This document shows, in pieces, positions 25,158 to 35,056 of a DNA stretch of 64,000 nucleotides (positions are counted from its first letter, which is position 1; every line of letters begins with the position of its first letter). Location of the stretch: positions 1 through 64,000 of the forward strand of contig JBOEGG010000001.1 of the NCBI GenBank assembly GCA_050633285.1, written 5' to 3'. A program made the translations under genes and the position numbers. Source of the stretch: UBA1672 sp050633285 (GTDB taxonomy: Bacteria; Pseudomonadota; Alphaproteobacteria; Micavibrionales; Micavibrionaceae). The notes beneath the pieces were generated by a model. That model saw only the letters and a list, made by a program, of their open reading frames with translations. It was not told where the DNA came from and made no database searches.

Positions 25158-25895
25158 ATGATAAAATATATTCTATTCTTTACTCTTTGTTCTTTTGCCT
25201 TGTTTCTGGCATATGCTATCCGCTCACCAAAACCAATGGCCGCGCCAAATGTTGATAGCCCCGTCGTCGTCGAGCTTTTCACATCGCAAAGCTGCTCATC
25301 ATGTCCGCCCGCAGATAAAATTCTGGCATCTCTCACCAAGCATCCCAACATAATTGCATTGAGTTGCCATGTGTCATATTGGAATCATTTGCACTGGAAA
25401 GACACATTATCACATGAATTTTGTGACATGCGACAGCATGGCTACGCAGGGCAAAAAGGCTCTCAACGCGTATACACGCCACAAATGATCGTAAATGGTA
25501 CAAATGAATTTGTCGGATCACATAGTAGCAAAGTAAAATCAGCCTTAAGCAATGCACAAAAAAACCCAATTCAATCTATCGAAATTACAATGCCTAACCC
25601 GTACTCAATCGAATTCACCCTACCCGATGCAAAGAAAGACTCATACCGCATTTGGGCCTTCGGATACCAAACCACCCATCATGAAAGCATCCCAAGCGGT
25701 GAAAATCGTGGTAAATCTGTAACATATGCAAACCCGGTTCAAACTTATACCAACCTTGGTTCATGGGATGGGAAAGCTGCAAAACATGAATTCACAACAC
25801 CCGATGGAAAAATAGATGGTATAGCCATCTTAGTACAGCGCAACGGTTACGGCGAAATAATCGCCGCCGGGAAGTTTGAAATTCCATCACGTTAA
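25158..25895 (+). CDS. DUF1223 thioredoxin-like exported protein
   Basis: A 245-residue protein with an N-terminal hydrophobic signal/anchor (YILFFTLCSFALFLAYAI). VVELFTSQSCSSCPPADKIL carries a C-x2-C thioredoxin-like active site (Cys-Ser-Ser-Cys), and RVYTPQMIVNGTNEFVGS is the conserved second motif of DUF1223. It probably acts in periplasmic thiol chemistry. It is isolated, converging with the uvrD gene with only six bases between stops. Confidence 0.9.
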   Translation: MIKYILFFTLCSFALFLAYAIRSPKPMAAPNVDSPVVVELFTSQSCSSCPPADKILASLTKHPNIIALSCHVSYWNHLHWKDTLSHEFCDMRQHGYAGQKGSQRVYTPQMIVNGTNEFVGSHSSKVKSALSNAQKNPIQSIEITMPNPYSIEFTLPDAKKDSYRIWAFGYQTTHHESIPSGENRGKSVTYANPVQTYTNLGSWDGKAAKHEFTTPDGKIDGIAILVQRNGYGEIIAAGKFEIPSR

Positions 25896-25901
25896 TAACT
25901 T

Positions 25902-28142
25902 CTACGCCTTCGTAACAAAACTATCCATCACACGTTTCGTACCACTATGTTCGAACGCGATATCCAACTTATGTCCATCAATATTAATAATCTTTCCATA
26001 GCCAAACTTATCATGAAAAACACGATCACCACGCCCCAGAATATCACCACTTTCATTCTGCACTTTACGTTCAAATGATTGAGTAGCCTTTTTTGGCTTT
26101 GGCGTAAAACCACTGGAATCCCAATGACGCGAACGTCCCGCCTGCACCATTCCGCTTTGTGATGTAATATCAACAAGATCCTTTGGAATTTCATCAATAA
26201 AACGCGAAGGAATAGAGTTCACCCAACTCCCATACATACGCCGACTGGCTGCATGCGACAAAAAGACCCGTTTACGCGCCCGCGTGATCCCGACATAGGC
26301 CAAACGGCGCTCCTCTTCTAATCCTTTAACACCACTTTCATCCATAGATCTTTGAGATGGAAACAACCCTTCTTCCCATCCGGGCAGAAACACATTATCA
26401 AATTCCAAACCCTTCGCACCATGCAACGTCATGATGGTAACGAACTCACCACTACTACTATCCTGATTTTCAAGGACAAGGGCGACATGCTCTAAAAAAT
26501 CTTGCATAGAGCCATATTCCTGCATCCCGCCAAGCAACTCCTTCAGATTTTCGATACGCCCCGGAGCTTCCGGTGATTTATCGGCCTTCCACATTTGCAT
26601 ATAACCGGATTCATCTAAAATCTGCGTAGCAATCTCCGCATGTGACGTTGTATCCTCCATCGAACGCCAACGTTCAAAATCATCAAGCAATTTCAACAAT
26701 GTACCCTTGGTTTTTGAACGCAATTCATCCGTTTGGGTTAAGTCCATAATAGCTGCATGCAGACTAATATTTTTAGAACGCGCATACCCATAAAGAGTAT
26801 TCATCGTCGTATTACCAATACCCCTCCTTGGTGTATTCACAATACGCTCAAACGCCAAATCATCAGATGGCTGCACAAGCACTCTAAAATAAGCCAGTGC
26901 GTCTCGTATCTCCATTCTTTCATAGAAACGCGGGCCACCAATCACTTTATATGCAATACCAAGCTTAATAAAACGTTCTTCAAATTCACGCGTTTGAAAG
27001 CCGGTACGCACAAGCACTGCAATCTCATTTAAACACGCTCCCTTTTCTCCACCAGAGCCACGCTGAAGCTGTTCAATCTCTTCACCGACCCAACGCGCCT
27101 CTGCTTCACCATCCCATAGCCCACACAACTTAACCAATTCGCCATCACCTTGGTCAGACCACAATGTTTTACCCAAACGTGATCCGTTATTTGCAATGAC
27201 AGCTCCGGAGGCTTTCAATATTGTATTTGTCGAACGATAATTTTGCTCCAAACGGACAATTTTTGCACCTTCAAAATCTTGCTCAAATTTCAAAATATTG
27301 CCGACTTCTGCGCCACGCCAACCGTAAATCGACTGGTCATCATCACCAACACAACAAATATTGCCATTACCCTGCGCCAACAAACGAAGCCATAAATACT
27401 GCGCCACATTTGTATCTTGATATTCATCCACCATAATATAACGGAAACGATTGTGATAATCCGCCAACACATGCGCATTCGCAGGGTCTTTCAAAATTGT
27501 AATCATATGGAGAAGCAAGTCACCAAAATCACATGCATTCACGGCCTTCAAACGTTCCTGATACTGTGCATACAAAGATGGCATCTTACCATCCGCAACT
27601 TCACCTGCATCACCGGGCGTGATTTGAGAAGGCAACAAACCGCGATCCTTCCAACGGTCAATGACACCAATGCACACCTTTGGCGCCCATTTTTTCGTAT
27701 CAATACCTGCCACTTCCATCAACTGCTTCAACAAGCGCACCTGGTCATCCGTATCCAGAATTGTAAAGTTAGACGATAACCCGACAAGGTCTGCATGACG
27801 CCGGAGCATACGTGCCGCCAATGAGTGAAACGTGCCAAGCCACCACCCTTCAACCGGAGCCCCGCCAAGCATTGCACTAATACGCTCTTTCATTTCAAGA
27901 GCAGCTTTATTCGTAAATGTTACAGAAAGAATTTGCGACGGGTAAGCCCGACCACTATTTAATAAATGCGCTAGCCGCGTTGTCAAAACACGCGTTTTCC
28001 CCGTTCCCGCACCGGCCAAAACCAATACAGCCCCATCAAGCGTGTCTACGGCTTCACGTTGAGGCTGATTCAAACCATCTAAATAAGACGAAGCAGACGA
28101 TGCGCCTTGCTCCTCTTCAATATCAAAAAGATTATTATGCAT
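25902..28142 (-). CDS. uvrD: UvrD/PcrA/Rep-type 3'-5' DNA helicase
   Basis: About 746 residues, superfamily 1A. GLNQPQREAVDTLDGAVLVLAGAGTGKT-type Q and Walker A motifs near residue 20-45, YIMVDEYQDTN (motif II), VGDDDQSIYGWRGA (motif III), LEQNYRSTNTIL (motif IV), MTLHGAKGLEFDNVFLPG (motif V) and VGITRARKRVFL (motif VI) are all present. The C-terminal region ends with a Tudor-like segment. It unwinds DNA in mismatch and excision repair and clears replication blocks. An in-frame ATG 36 bases upstream gives MHLWCESCLSII; I prefer MHNNLFDIEEEQG at 28142, although no strong ribosome site is visible for either. Confidence 0.95.
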   Translation of the reverse strand: MHNNLFDIEEEQGASSASSYLDGLNQPQREAVDTLDGAVLVLAGAGTGKTRVLTTRLAHLLNSGRAYPSQILSVTFTNKAALEMKERISAMLGGAPVEGWWLGTFHSLAARMLRRHADLVGLSSNFTILDTDDQVRLLKQLMEVAGIDTKKWAPKVCIGVIDRWKDRGLLPSQITPGDAGEVADGKMPSLYAQYQERLKAVNACDFGDLLLHMITILKDPANAHVLADYHNRFRYIMVDEYQDTNVAQYLWLRLLAQGNGNICCVGDDDQSIYGWRGAEVGNILKFEQDFEGAKIVRLEQNYRSTNTILKASGAVIANNGSRLGKTLWSDQGDGELVKLCGLWDGEAEARWVGEEIEQLQRGSGGEKGACLNEIAVLVRTGFQTREFEERFIKLGIAYKVIGGPRFYERMEIRDALAYFRVLVQPSDDLAFERIVNTPRRGIGNTTMNTLYGYARSKNISLHAAIMDLTQTDELRSKTKGTLLKLLDDFERWRSMEDTTSHAEIATQILDESGYMQMWKADKSPEAPGRIENLKELLGGMQEYGSMQDFLEHVALVLENQDSSSGEFVTIMTLHGAKGLEFDNVFLPGWEEGLFPSQRSMDESGVKGLEEERRLAYVGITRARKRVFLSHAASRRMYGSWVNSIPSRFIDEIPKDLVDITSQSGMVQAGRSRHWDSSGFTPKPKKATQSFERKVQNESGDILGRGDRVFHDKFGYGKIINIDGHKLDIAFEHSGTKRVMDSFVTKA

Positions 28143-28231
28143 GATTATAGATAGGCACGATTCACACCATAGATGCAAGACCTGTCATAAAGGAAAAAGT
28201 AAAATAATGGGTACGAATCGTTTCAGATCGA

Positions 28232-29272
28232 CTATGAGTGAACGACCTGATTACGGCCACTTTCTTTGGCTTTATAAAGCGCCGCGTCTGTGCGCTCCAC
28301 CAAAACATCAATCTCTTCATTTTTATGATATTCAGAAACACCCGCAGATAAAGTAATACGCGCAATACGCTTACCCGTCATACGATTGATAATATCTTTT
28401 TTGGCAACTTCCTGACGTAAAAGTTCCGCAACCTTCATACCACCTTCGATATTGGTATTCGGCAAAATAATTGCAAACTCTTCACCGCCATAGCGCACAG
28501 CAACATCACGCCCCTTAACGCCATCTTTCAATGTACGCGCCACAAGCTTCAACACCTGATCACCAACCTGATGCCCAAAATTATCGTTAAAGCTTTTAAA
28601 GAAATCAATATCCATCAAGATAAGGCTAAACGTCTGATCTCCGCCTTCTGTATCTGATGCATTCACACTACCGGTTATTTTAAGGATTTCCTGATCAAAA
28701 GCCTTACGGTTATATAATCCGGTAAGCGCATCTGTAAGTGCCTCTTTCCGCGCGACTTCAAGGTCATGGCGCATATCTTCAATAACACGATTGGACTGCG
28801 CAAGAAGCCCCTCTAAATTTTCATTATGCTTAATCATCTCTTGTGTATCAGACATTACACCTGTCAAAAGACTAGAAACCTCTTCCTGACTTTTTTCAGA
28901 TTTCAACTCTTCAGTAACACTACCAAGATTGCCCGCATATTCTGTGGCTTGCTTCTTTGCCGATATAACCGCACCATTTACATCTTCAATAGTTTTTTGA
29001 ATTTTATCACCGGCACTGCGTACAGAACGTTCTTCACGTTGCCCGCTTAGGTGTTCTTGATAAAGGTCATAGCACTGCTCATTATTCAAAACATCTGCAT
29101 TAGCAGCAAGTAAGACATCCACGCACTTTTTAAATTCCGGCTCAGAGTTAGAAAAATATATAAACCACAACTCATAATTTTCTGGTGTAGGAGAAAGATC
29201 GAATTCATCAATACGCTTAAGCGCCAAATCTGCATATTCCTGCGCTTTATCTATGGAACTGAAATAAGCCAA
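28232..29272 (-). CDS. Diguanylate cyclase (GGDEF)
   Basis: Roughly 346 residues. The N-terminal part (AYFSSIDKAQEYADLALKRI... then SPTPENYELWFIYFSN) is a helical region common in alphaproteobacterial GGDEF proteins. A coiled-coil stretch follows, then the GGDEF domain (about 190-340) with DIDFFKSFNDNFGHQVGDQVL and the active loop RYGGEEF. It should make c-di-GMP from two GTP. The inhibitory site just upstream reads K-x-x-D rather than R-x-x-D, so product inhibition may be weak. The start is chosen at the TTG at 29272, seven bases after AGAGG; an upstream ATG would add ~30 aromatic-rich residues. Confidence 0.8.
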   Translation of the reverse strand: MAYFSSIDKAQEYADLALKRIDEFDLSPTPENYELWFIYFSNSEPEFKKCVDVLLAANADVLNNEQCYDLYQEHLSGQREERSVRSAGDKIQKTIEDVNGAVISAKKQATEYAGNLGSVTEELKSEKSQEEVSSLLTGVMSDTQEMIKHNENLEGLLAQSNRVIEDMRHDLEVARKEALTDALTGLYNRKAFDQEILKITGSVNASDTEGGDQTFSLILMDIDFFKSFNDNFGHQVGDQVLKLVARTLKDGVKGRDVAVRYGGEEFAIILPNTNIEGGMKVAELLRQEVAKKDIINRMTGKRIARITLSAGVSEYHKNEEIDVLVERTDAALYKAKESGRNQVVHS

Positions 29273-29389
29273 ACTTCTACCTCTGTGATAATAATATCTA
29301 AAAAAACACGTATACGCTAAAAAACGCATTCTATAATAGTACTGTGATACTTTAAAATGCAATGATATGAAAGTAAAAACTGAGAATAA

Positions 29390-30448
29390 TTAAGACATTC
29401 CCATAGATGCACCCATGGCTATATTATAATCACTTTCTCCGGCCAATGACGAGCCTTTCAATGAAATTGGTGCCGTTTGGACACTATCGAATGTACCCTG
29501 CGTTCCAGAAGCAGCTTTAAATCGTGAAACACCCTGCAACCCTTGACTGGCAAGTTCAACTGAACCGGAATCAAAAAGAACATCATCCCGATTCTGCATA
29601 TTTTTATGATTATTGCGCACTTCAGATAAATCATCATCGGTACGATTAAGACGTTTCAGCTCAGGAATCTGTTGCTCCAAATTCCCCATCGTTAAGCTAT
29701 GAATATCTTTTAAATCATCTGTATCCGCATTCCCCCACTTAACTGGGTTTTGTTTCGGTACATCAAATTTCACACTTGCCTGAGAATTATCTCCTCCCGC
29801 CTGCAACCTTTGCATTTCATTATCTAAGACAGCTTGCTGCTGCTGTCCTGATAATTGCCGATCCTTTTTTGACAACTCCGCCATCACAGTTCCACCCTGC
29901 ATCAAACCGGTAACCATGGTACCACCACCGCCCGTTGCCAAATCAACCCCAACAGTCACAGCCGCAGTCAACTTCGTAGGAGGCTCAGTCGCACCGAAGG
30001 TTTCTGCCGCGGCCCTCGGACTAACACCAACATCTTGCGCCGCCTCGGCCTGCGCCCCATCTGCCTGCCTCTTCATATCTTTAACATCACCAATCAGGCG
30101 GCCCTTCTCCTGCTTTACATCTTGCTCAGCCTGCTGCCTACTGCGCGTCACATCCACACCATCTGCCGCGTGTGACGTCGCCTTACGAGCCATAGAACTC
30201 GTCTTTGCCTGCGCATTATAAGAATTCTGCGGCATTAACTTGCTCATAAGAGTGTTTTGTGGAGTGTTTCCAACCATATTCTGACGAAATGATTGCTGCT
30301 GGCTTTGGTCTACTTTATTAAAATACGAAGAAAGATCAGCAACATCGAGAGGATTCGTACCAGGCGCCTGTTCAGGCCCCATAATATCGCGCGCATGCAC
30401 GTCATATGATTTATCAAAAAGATTATTAGACTCTACACCATAGGCCAT
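29390..30448 (-). CDS. Unknown protein, paralog of upstream neighbour
   Basis: A 352-residue protein with no family I recognise. It is paralogous to the 414-residue protein encoded just upstream at 30514-31758. Shared landmarks in order: HARDIMGPEQ / HASDIMART near the N-terminus; QQSFRQNMVGNTPQNTLMSK / FTESLVAGNTRTQTLM; a coiled region; VGVSPRAAAE / MGIDPSVAAD; a glycine-rich hydrophobic stretch (VDLATGGGGTMVTGLM); an ELSKKDRQLSGQQQQAVL helix; NPVKWGNADTDDL; and an end with AMGASMGMS. It is rich in Ala, Gln, Ser and Met, without signal peptide. The glycine-rich hydrophobic block between helices could insert in a membrane. Function unknown. Confidence 0.7.
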   Translation of the reverse strand: MAYGVESNNLFDKSYDVHARDIMGPEQAPGTNPLDVADLSSYFNKVDQSQQQSFRQNMVGNTPQNTLMSKLMPQNSYNAQAKTSSMARKATSHAADGVDVTRSRQQAEQDVKQEKGRLIGDVKDMKRQADGAQAEAAQDVGVSPRAAAETFGATEPPTKLTAAVTVGVDLATGGGGTMVTGLMQGGTVMAELSKKDRQLSGQQQQAVLDNEMQRLQAGGDNSQASVKFDVPKQNPVKWGNADTDDLKDIHSLTMGNLEQQIPELKRLNRTDDDLSEVRNNHKNMQNRDDVLFDSGSVELASQGLQGVSRFKAASGTQGTFDSVQTAPISLKGSSLAGESDYNIAMGASMGMS

Positions 30449-30513
30449 ACTTCATACCCATCCTGATAATTGGAAAGCATCAAAACAAGAGAAGGTGACC
30501 TTAATATCAAGGC

Positions 30514-31758
30514 CTAACCCATACCTGCCGAGAATTGCATTTCAATATCTGCTGAAAGTTGGCGCTTAACCTCTGGAACATCCACTTTGGCAACATCCAA
30601 GAAGGTCTGAACCGCACTCGAATCAAAACGAGCATCAGAAGCAAGCATAGTGACACCAGCCAAACTATCACCGGCAAGCGCGACACTTGCAGCATCGACA
30701 CCTTGGTCATATGTAGCAGCCACACTTCGAGATTCAACAACACTTGCATCAAGTAAAATTGTATTCATCGCCTCATTACCCGTAGCAGCAGAGGCAAACA
30801 TTTTATCTGCTGTAACAACATCTGCATAATGTTCCTGAACATAGTCATGGTTATCCAAGACAACTTCAAGGTCATGCTCCATTTGCAGCAACTCTTGCAT
30901 TTCGGGTTGGTCCAACCCATCAGAATCCGCAGCCAAAAACTCTGCAAGATCATCAATTTCCATATTTTCCCATGCAATATCACTCTGCTTAGGAGCATCC
31001 GCAGGAACAGAACCGGCATCAGGCTTCGCGCGACTATCTTGATTAGATTCCGAAGATGCCTGCAAACGATCCATAGTTTCTTTTAGCAATGCTTCCTGCT
31101 TTTCAGGCGGAAGCTTCTTTTCTTGCTCGCTCAACTCTTGACTAACAAATGCAGCCTTACCAACTGTCGCAAGCGTTCCACCACCAATGGCAAGCTCCGC
31201 CGCAACATAAGCCATCGCAGCACCCTTTGTAGCAGCACTATCAGGGATCAATGCATCAGCAGCCACAGAAGGGTCAATACCCATGTCTTTAGAAGCATCC
31301 ACCAAAGCATCAAGCGCTTCATGCTTCGCTTGTTTCCAATCAGATTGGAAGCTCGCAATACTTTCTTGCGTATTCTCCATCGCCATATTGGCTTGCTGAG
31401 ATACTTTCGCACCATCCGTGACAACCTTATTGGCATCACGCATCATACTACCCGCATTAACCTTTGGCGCGGCATACGAAGTATCCGGCTTCATTGTATC
31501 CATAAGAGTCTGTGTTCGCGTATTACCCGCAACCAAAGACTCTGTAAAGCTTTGCTCTTCTCCATACACAGGGTCATTCTGCGCAAAAGCCGCCTTTAAA
31601 GAATTCGTTTCATACAGATTTTCAACACTTGGAGAGGGAGATGAATATGTTCGTGCCATAATGTCAGATGCATGCGCACTCAAACCTACAGGAGACGCAG
31701 AATACCCACTATCTCCCGAACTCATCTTTGCAAAATTACTTGTTAACACTTGTCCCAT
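30514..31758 (-). CDS. Unknown protein, first of a tandem paralogous pair
   Basis: A 414-residue protein of unknown function, the upstream member of the pair with 29390-30448 and separated from it by 65 bases. It repeats the same landmarks: HASDIM, then TESLVAGNTRTQTLMDTMKP, SMMRDANKVV, a long alanine-rich helix, MGIDPSVAADALI, a hydrophobic glycine-rich block (ELAIGGGTLATVGKAAF), ELSEQEKKLPPEKQEALLKE, SDIAWENMEIDDL, and an end FSAGMG. A highly acidic stretch follows the hydrophobic block. No signal peptide or catalytic motif is seen. The tandem duplication and divergence suggest a structural or interaction role. Confidence 0.7.
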   Translation of the reverse strand: MGQVLTSNFAKMSSGDSGYSASPVGLSAHASDIMARTYSSPSPSVENLYETNSLKAAFAQNDPVYGEEQSFTESLVAGNTRTQTLMDTMKPDTSYAAPKVNAGSMMRDANKVVTDGAKVSQQANMAMENTQESIASFQSDWKQAKHEALDALVDASKDMGIDPSVAADALIPDSAATKGAAMAYVAAELAIGGGTLATVGKAAFVSQELSEQEKKLPPEKQEALLKETMDRLQASSESNQDSRAKPDAGSVPADAPKQSDIAWENMEIDDLAEFLAADSDGLDQPEMQELLQMEHDLEVVLDNHDYVQEHYADVVTADKMFASAATGNEAMNTILLDASVVESRSVAATYDQGVDAASVALAGDSLAGVTMLASDARFDSSAVQTFLDVAKVDVPEVKRQLSADIEMQFSAGMG

Positions 31759-31906
31759 ATATAACTTACACCGCTATTTTGTTCTTATTCGGGGAGCACA
31801 TAACTCCACCTTTATTTTATGCTTACCAATAGTATATCTCAGGCCATACCTCAAATACAAATAAAATATTGTTTCTATGTATAAAATCCCCTCAAATCAG
31901 GAAATA

Positions 31907-33433
31907 CTACCCATTTAAGAACATACGACGATAGCTTAACGCCTCGGCAATATCCGGCGTTGAAAGCTCCTCCGCCCCTCCATTCAAATCCGCAATCGTT
32001 CGTGCAACACGCAATATACGATAATATCCACGCGCAGAAAGCTTTGCCTTTTCCACAGATTGTGTCAATAAATCACGTGTTTGTGCGCTCATCGGTGTCA
32101 CCTGGTCTAATATCGCACCATCTGCATTTGAATTTACCAATGCGCTATGCTTCATCCCCACACCTTCATAACGATCGGTCTGAATACGACGAACATCACG
32201 TACCCTTTGTGCCACAGATTCTGAACTCTCACCCATTTGTGTACCATGTAAATCAGATATTTGCACCGCAGGCACCTCAACATGCAAATCAATACGATCC
32301 ATGAGTGGCCCTGATATTTTAGATTGATAGTCCCCACCACACCGTGGTGCCTTGGTGCACTCCATATCAGCATCACCCAGATAACCGCAGCGACACGGGT
32401 TCATTGCCGCGACCAGTTGAAAACGTGCAGGATATCGAATATGCGCATTTGCCCGCGCCACAAGCGCGTCTCCCGTTTCCAATGGCTGGCGAAGCGATTC
32501 AAGCGCTCCGCGCGCAAATTCCGGCAATTCATCCAAAAACAAAACACCATGATGCGCAAGCGATATTTCCCCCGGCTTCACACGCTGCCCACCACCAATA
32601 AGCGCAGGCTGTGATGCAGAATGATGTGGAGAGCGAAACGGACGCTGCCGTACAAGTCCACCTTCAGATAACACCCCCGCCAACGAATGTACCATAGAAA
32701 GCTCTAACGCTTCCTTCGCTGATAATTCAGGTAATATCCCCGGCAAACAACCTGCAAGCATCGACTTTCCACTTCCGGGAGGGCCAATCATCAACAAATT
32801 ATGCCCACCCGCGGCGGCGATCTCAAGAGCACGCTTCGCACTCTCCTGCCCCTTTACATCAGATAAATTAGGAATAAATACATCATTATCATTCGCCAGA
32901 CTCACCTCTGGCTGCGCCAACACTTGTGCACCTTTAATATGGTTAATCAATTGCAACAAATCACCCGGCGCAAGAATATCAATATCCCCTGCCCACGCGG
33001 CCTCGCCGCCACAATCCTTTGGACAAATCAAATTTAAACCTGCCTCACCCGCATGCATCGCCGCAGGTAAAACACCTGAAACACCACGAATTCCTGCATC
33101 AAGAGACAATTCCCCCAACACAACATAATTTTCAAGCTCTTCCTTTGGAATAACATCCATCGCACCAAGCAAACCCAGCGCAATAGGAAGGTCAAAATGG
33201 CTCCCCTCTTTGCCAAGATCCGCAGGTGCCATATTCACTGTCAATCGCTTAGGCGGTAATGACAGACCCAACGCATGAAGCGCCGCACGCACACGCTCTT
33301 TACTTTCCGCCACCGCCTTATCGGGCAACCCCACAATATTAAACGCTGGTAAACCATTAGAAAGCTGCACCTGCACATCAACCGGCTTCACCTCTATTCC
33401 TTGAAAAGCGACTGTATTAACCCGCGCGACCAT
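31907..33433 (-). CDS. comM: YifB/ComM family Mg-chelatase-like AAA+ ATPase
   Basis: About 508 residues. An N-terminal Lon-protease-like domain (residues ~1-170), with NIVGLPDKAVAESKERVRAAL as its hallmark, precedes an AAA+ Mg-chelatase domain with LLMIGPPGSGKSMLAG (Walker A), FLDELPEF (Walker B) and MNPCRCGYLGD. ComM drives bidirectional branch migration during natural transformation recombination. I placed the start at 33433, with AGGAG about seven bases upstream, giving MVARVNTVAFQG; the ATG 15 bases earlier is also possible. No other competence genes are in the window. Confidence 0.94.
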   Translation of the reverse strand: MVARVNTVAFQGIEVKPVDVQVQLSNGLPAFNIVGLPDKAVAESKERVRAALHALGLSLPPKRLTVNMAPADLGKEGSHFDLPIALGLLGAMDVIPKEELENYVVLGELSLDAGIRGVSGVLPAAMHAGEAGLNLICPKDCGGEAAWAGDIDILAPGDLLQLINHIKGAQVLAQPEVSLANDNDVFIPNLSDVKGQESAKRALEIAAAGGHNLLMIGPPGSGKSMLAGCLPGILPELSAKEALELSMVHSLAGVLSEGGLVRQRPFRSPHHSASQPALIGGGQRVKPGEISLAHHGVLFLDELPEFARGALESLRQPLETGDALVARANAHIRYPARFQLVAAMNPCRCGYLGDADMECTKAPRCGGDYQSKISGPLMDRIDLHVEVPAVQISDLHGTQMGESSESVAQRVRDVRRIQTDRYEGVGMKHSALVNSNADGAILDQVTPMSAQTRDLLTQSVEKAKLSARGYYRILRVARTIADLNGGAEELSTPDIAEALSYRRMFLNG

Positions 33434-33569
33434 TTCATACTCCTGCAACCTATAATATTTTATGGCATAGATATTTCAAAAAGTTAAGCATGTTAACGAT
33501 TTGTTCACCTTCACCCATTAATACGGTTATTAACAGCGCAAAGCAGACGCAAAACATCAGGAGGCCATC

Positions 33570-34139
33570 ATGGCACAAAGTGAACAAAATCTAGCGTTAT
33601 TAAAAAGCAAATTACAAATGCCCTTAATCGTACGTGATTTATTGATTACTGACCAAGCACCAAGCGCAGAAAGCACATATGCTCTCCATGATATGATGAG
33701 CAGCTTTCAACCTGATACAGCGATCTTAAGCGCCGCTTTCATTATGAAAGAAATTGCAGATACACAAGATGCATCATGCGAAGACATATCATTCCTGCAC
33801 ATGGAATGTGATCGCATCATTGAACGTTACACGGCACGAGACGAAATGGCCGAAGAAAATCCGGAATTATGGTCTGAGACACAAAACGAAATGATGACCG
33901 TGATCGCCGAAGATATTGAAGGGTTTTTAGAGCTTATCTCTCTATGCTATCTGTCATACGACATCACAAACCCGAAGATAGCAAAAATCGTCAACATCTT
34001 GAATGTACAGCTACAATCTCATTTAATGGTTGTTGATGAAGTCATAAATTTACAAGAACAAACCAAACGCCAAGCCGCCCTCAGCACCCCGGCAATTAAC
34101 GGGTATATGGCAGATAACGTGGTTATGTTTCCGGGGTAA
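33570..34139 (+). CDS. Hypothetical protein, unrecognised
   Basis: A 189-residue, mainly alpha-helical acidic cytosolic protein without signal peptide. A strong AGGAGG ribosome site precedes the ATG. SYALHDMM-type helices, a central MKEIADTQDASCEDIS and a C-terminal LQSHLMVVDEVINLQEQTKRQ helix are visible, but I recognise no domain. It stands alone between two minus-strand genes. The clean start, good ribosome site and codon pattern support a real gene. Confidence 0.75.
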   Translation: MAQSEQNLALLKSKLQMPLIVRDLLITDQAPSAESTYALHDMMSSFQPDTAILSAAFIMKEIADTQDASCEDISFLHMECDRIIERYTARDEMAEENPELWSETQNEMMTVIAEDIEGFLELISLCYLSYDITNPKIAKIVNILNVQLQSHLMVVDEVINLQEQTKRQAALSTPAINGYMADNVVMFPG

Positions 34140-34150
34140 GATCACAAACC

Positions 34151-34516
34151 TTACGCGGACACCATTGCACCCATCGGCGCACCACCAAGCAAATGCATGT
34201 GATAATGCGGCACTTCTTGTCCGCCATGCACACCGGTATTCGCAATTGATCGAAACCCATCGTCACGAATACCTGCCTCCTTCGCAATCTTTGCAATGGC
34301 CGCATAAAATGCTTGCACCTCCTCCACTGACGCATTCACACCAAAATCAACAATCGAAACATATTGCCCCTTTGGAATCACCAGAATATGTACAGGTGCT
34401 TGCGGAGCTATATCATTAAAAGCCAGCACATAATCATCTTCATAAACCTTGTCGCACGGAATATCTCCTGCCAGTATTTTTGCAAAAATATTATTTTCAT
34501 CATATGCAGACATCAT
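34151..34516 (-). CDS. HIT family nucleotide hydrolase
   Basis: A 121-residue histidine-triad (HinT-like) protein. NIFAKILAGDIPCDKVYED opens the fold, PQAPVHILVIPKG is the core strand, and VPHYHMHLLGG is the H-x-H-x-H triad whose central histidine takes the nucleotidyl group. It hydrolyses AMP-linked amines such as adenosine 5'-phosphoramidates. The second ATG (34513) has better spacing from AAAGGG than the first. Its stop converges on the unknown gene at 34139. Confidence 0.92.
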   Translation of the reverse strand: MMSAYDENNIFAKILAGDIPCDKVYEDDYVLAFNDIAPQAPVHILVIPKGQYVSIVDFGVNASVEEVQAFYAAIAKIAKEAGIRDDGFRSIANTGVHGGQEVPHYHMHLLGGAPMGAMVSA

Positions 34517-34695
34517 AAATCCCTTTAAATTTTCGATCCATTTAGATAAAGATATAGTCGTTTGGCTTTATTCTCGGAACTGACATAAACGTCGCAGCAT
34601 AGAATTCCCTATGTAAGAGGCAAATAACGCCGTCCGAAAGCAAATACAAATGACTATAAACGAATTACACACGGATCATAATGAGAAGTAAAGCC

Positions 34696-35055
34696 ATGTT
34701 TTTAACAATGCTAAAAGCAAAATTACACCGCGCAACAGTCACGCAAGCCGATCTAGAGTACGAAGGCTCTATCACGATAGATAAAGACCTAATGGAAAAA
34801 GTTGGCATTCTCGTCAATGAGCAGGTTGATGTCTTGGACATCACCAACGGCGCACGCCTGACAACATATGCGATAGAGGGTGAGCGTGGATCAGGCATTA
34901 TCGGCATTAACGGCGCGGCTGCACATCTTATTAACAAAGGGGATAAAGTTATCATCTGTAGCTACGCCAGCATGGATGCACAAGACGCAAAAACCCATAA
35001 ACCACAAGCACTATTACTGGATGAAAATAATAAAGCAGTTAGAGAATGTATATAA
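34696..35055 (+). CDS. panD: Aspartate 1-decarboxylase precursor
   Basis: About 119 residues. MLKAKLHRATVTQADLEYEGS is the standard N-terminus; self-cleavage between Gly and Ser of YEGS makes the pyruvoyl cofactor. TYAIEGERGSGIIGINGAAAH is the second conserved block. It makes beta-alanine for pantothenate and coenzyme A. The first ATG in frame (34681) adds MRSKA; I prefer 34696, with GAGAAG nine bases upstream, though 34708 (MLKAKLH) matches E. coli best. It is isolated from other pantothenate genes. Confidence 0.94.
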   Translation: MFLTMLKAKLHRATVTQADLEYEGSITIDKDLMEKVGILVNEQVDVLDITNGARLTTYAIEGERGSGIIGINGAAAHLINKGDKVIICSYASMDAQDAKTHKPQALLLDENNKAVRECI

Positions 35056-35056
35056 T

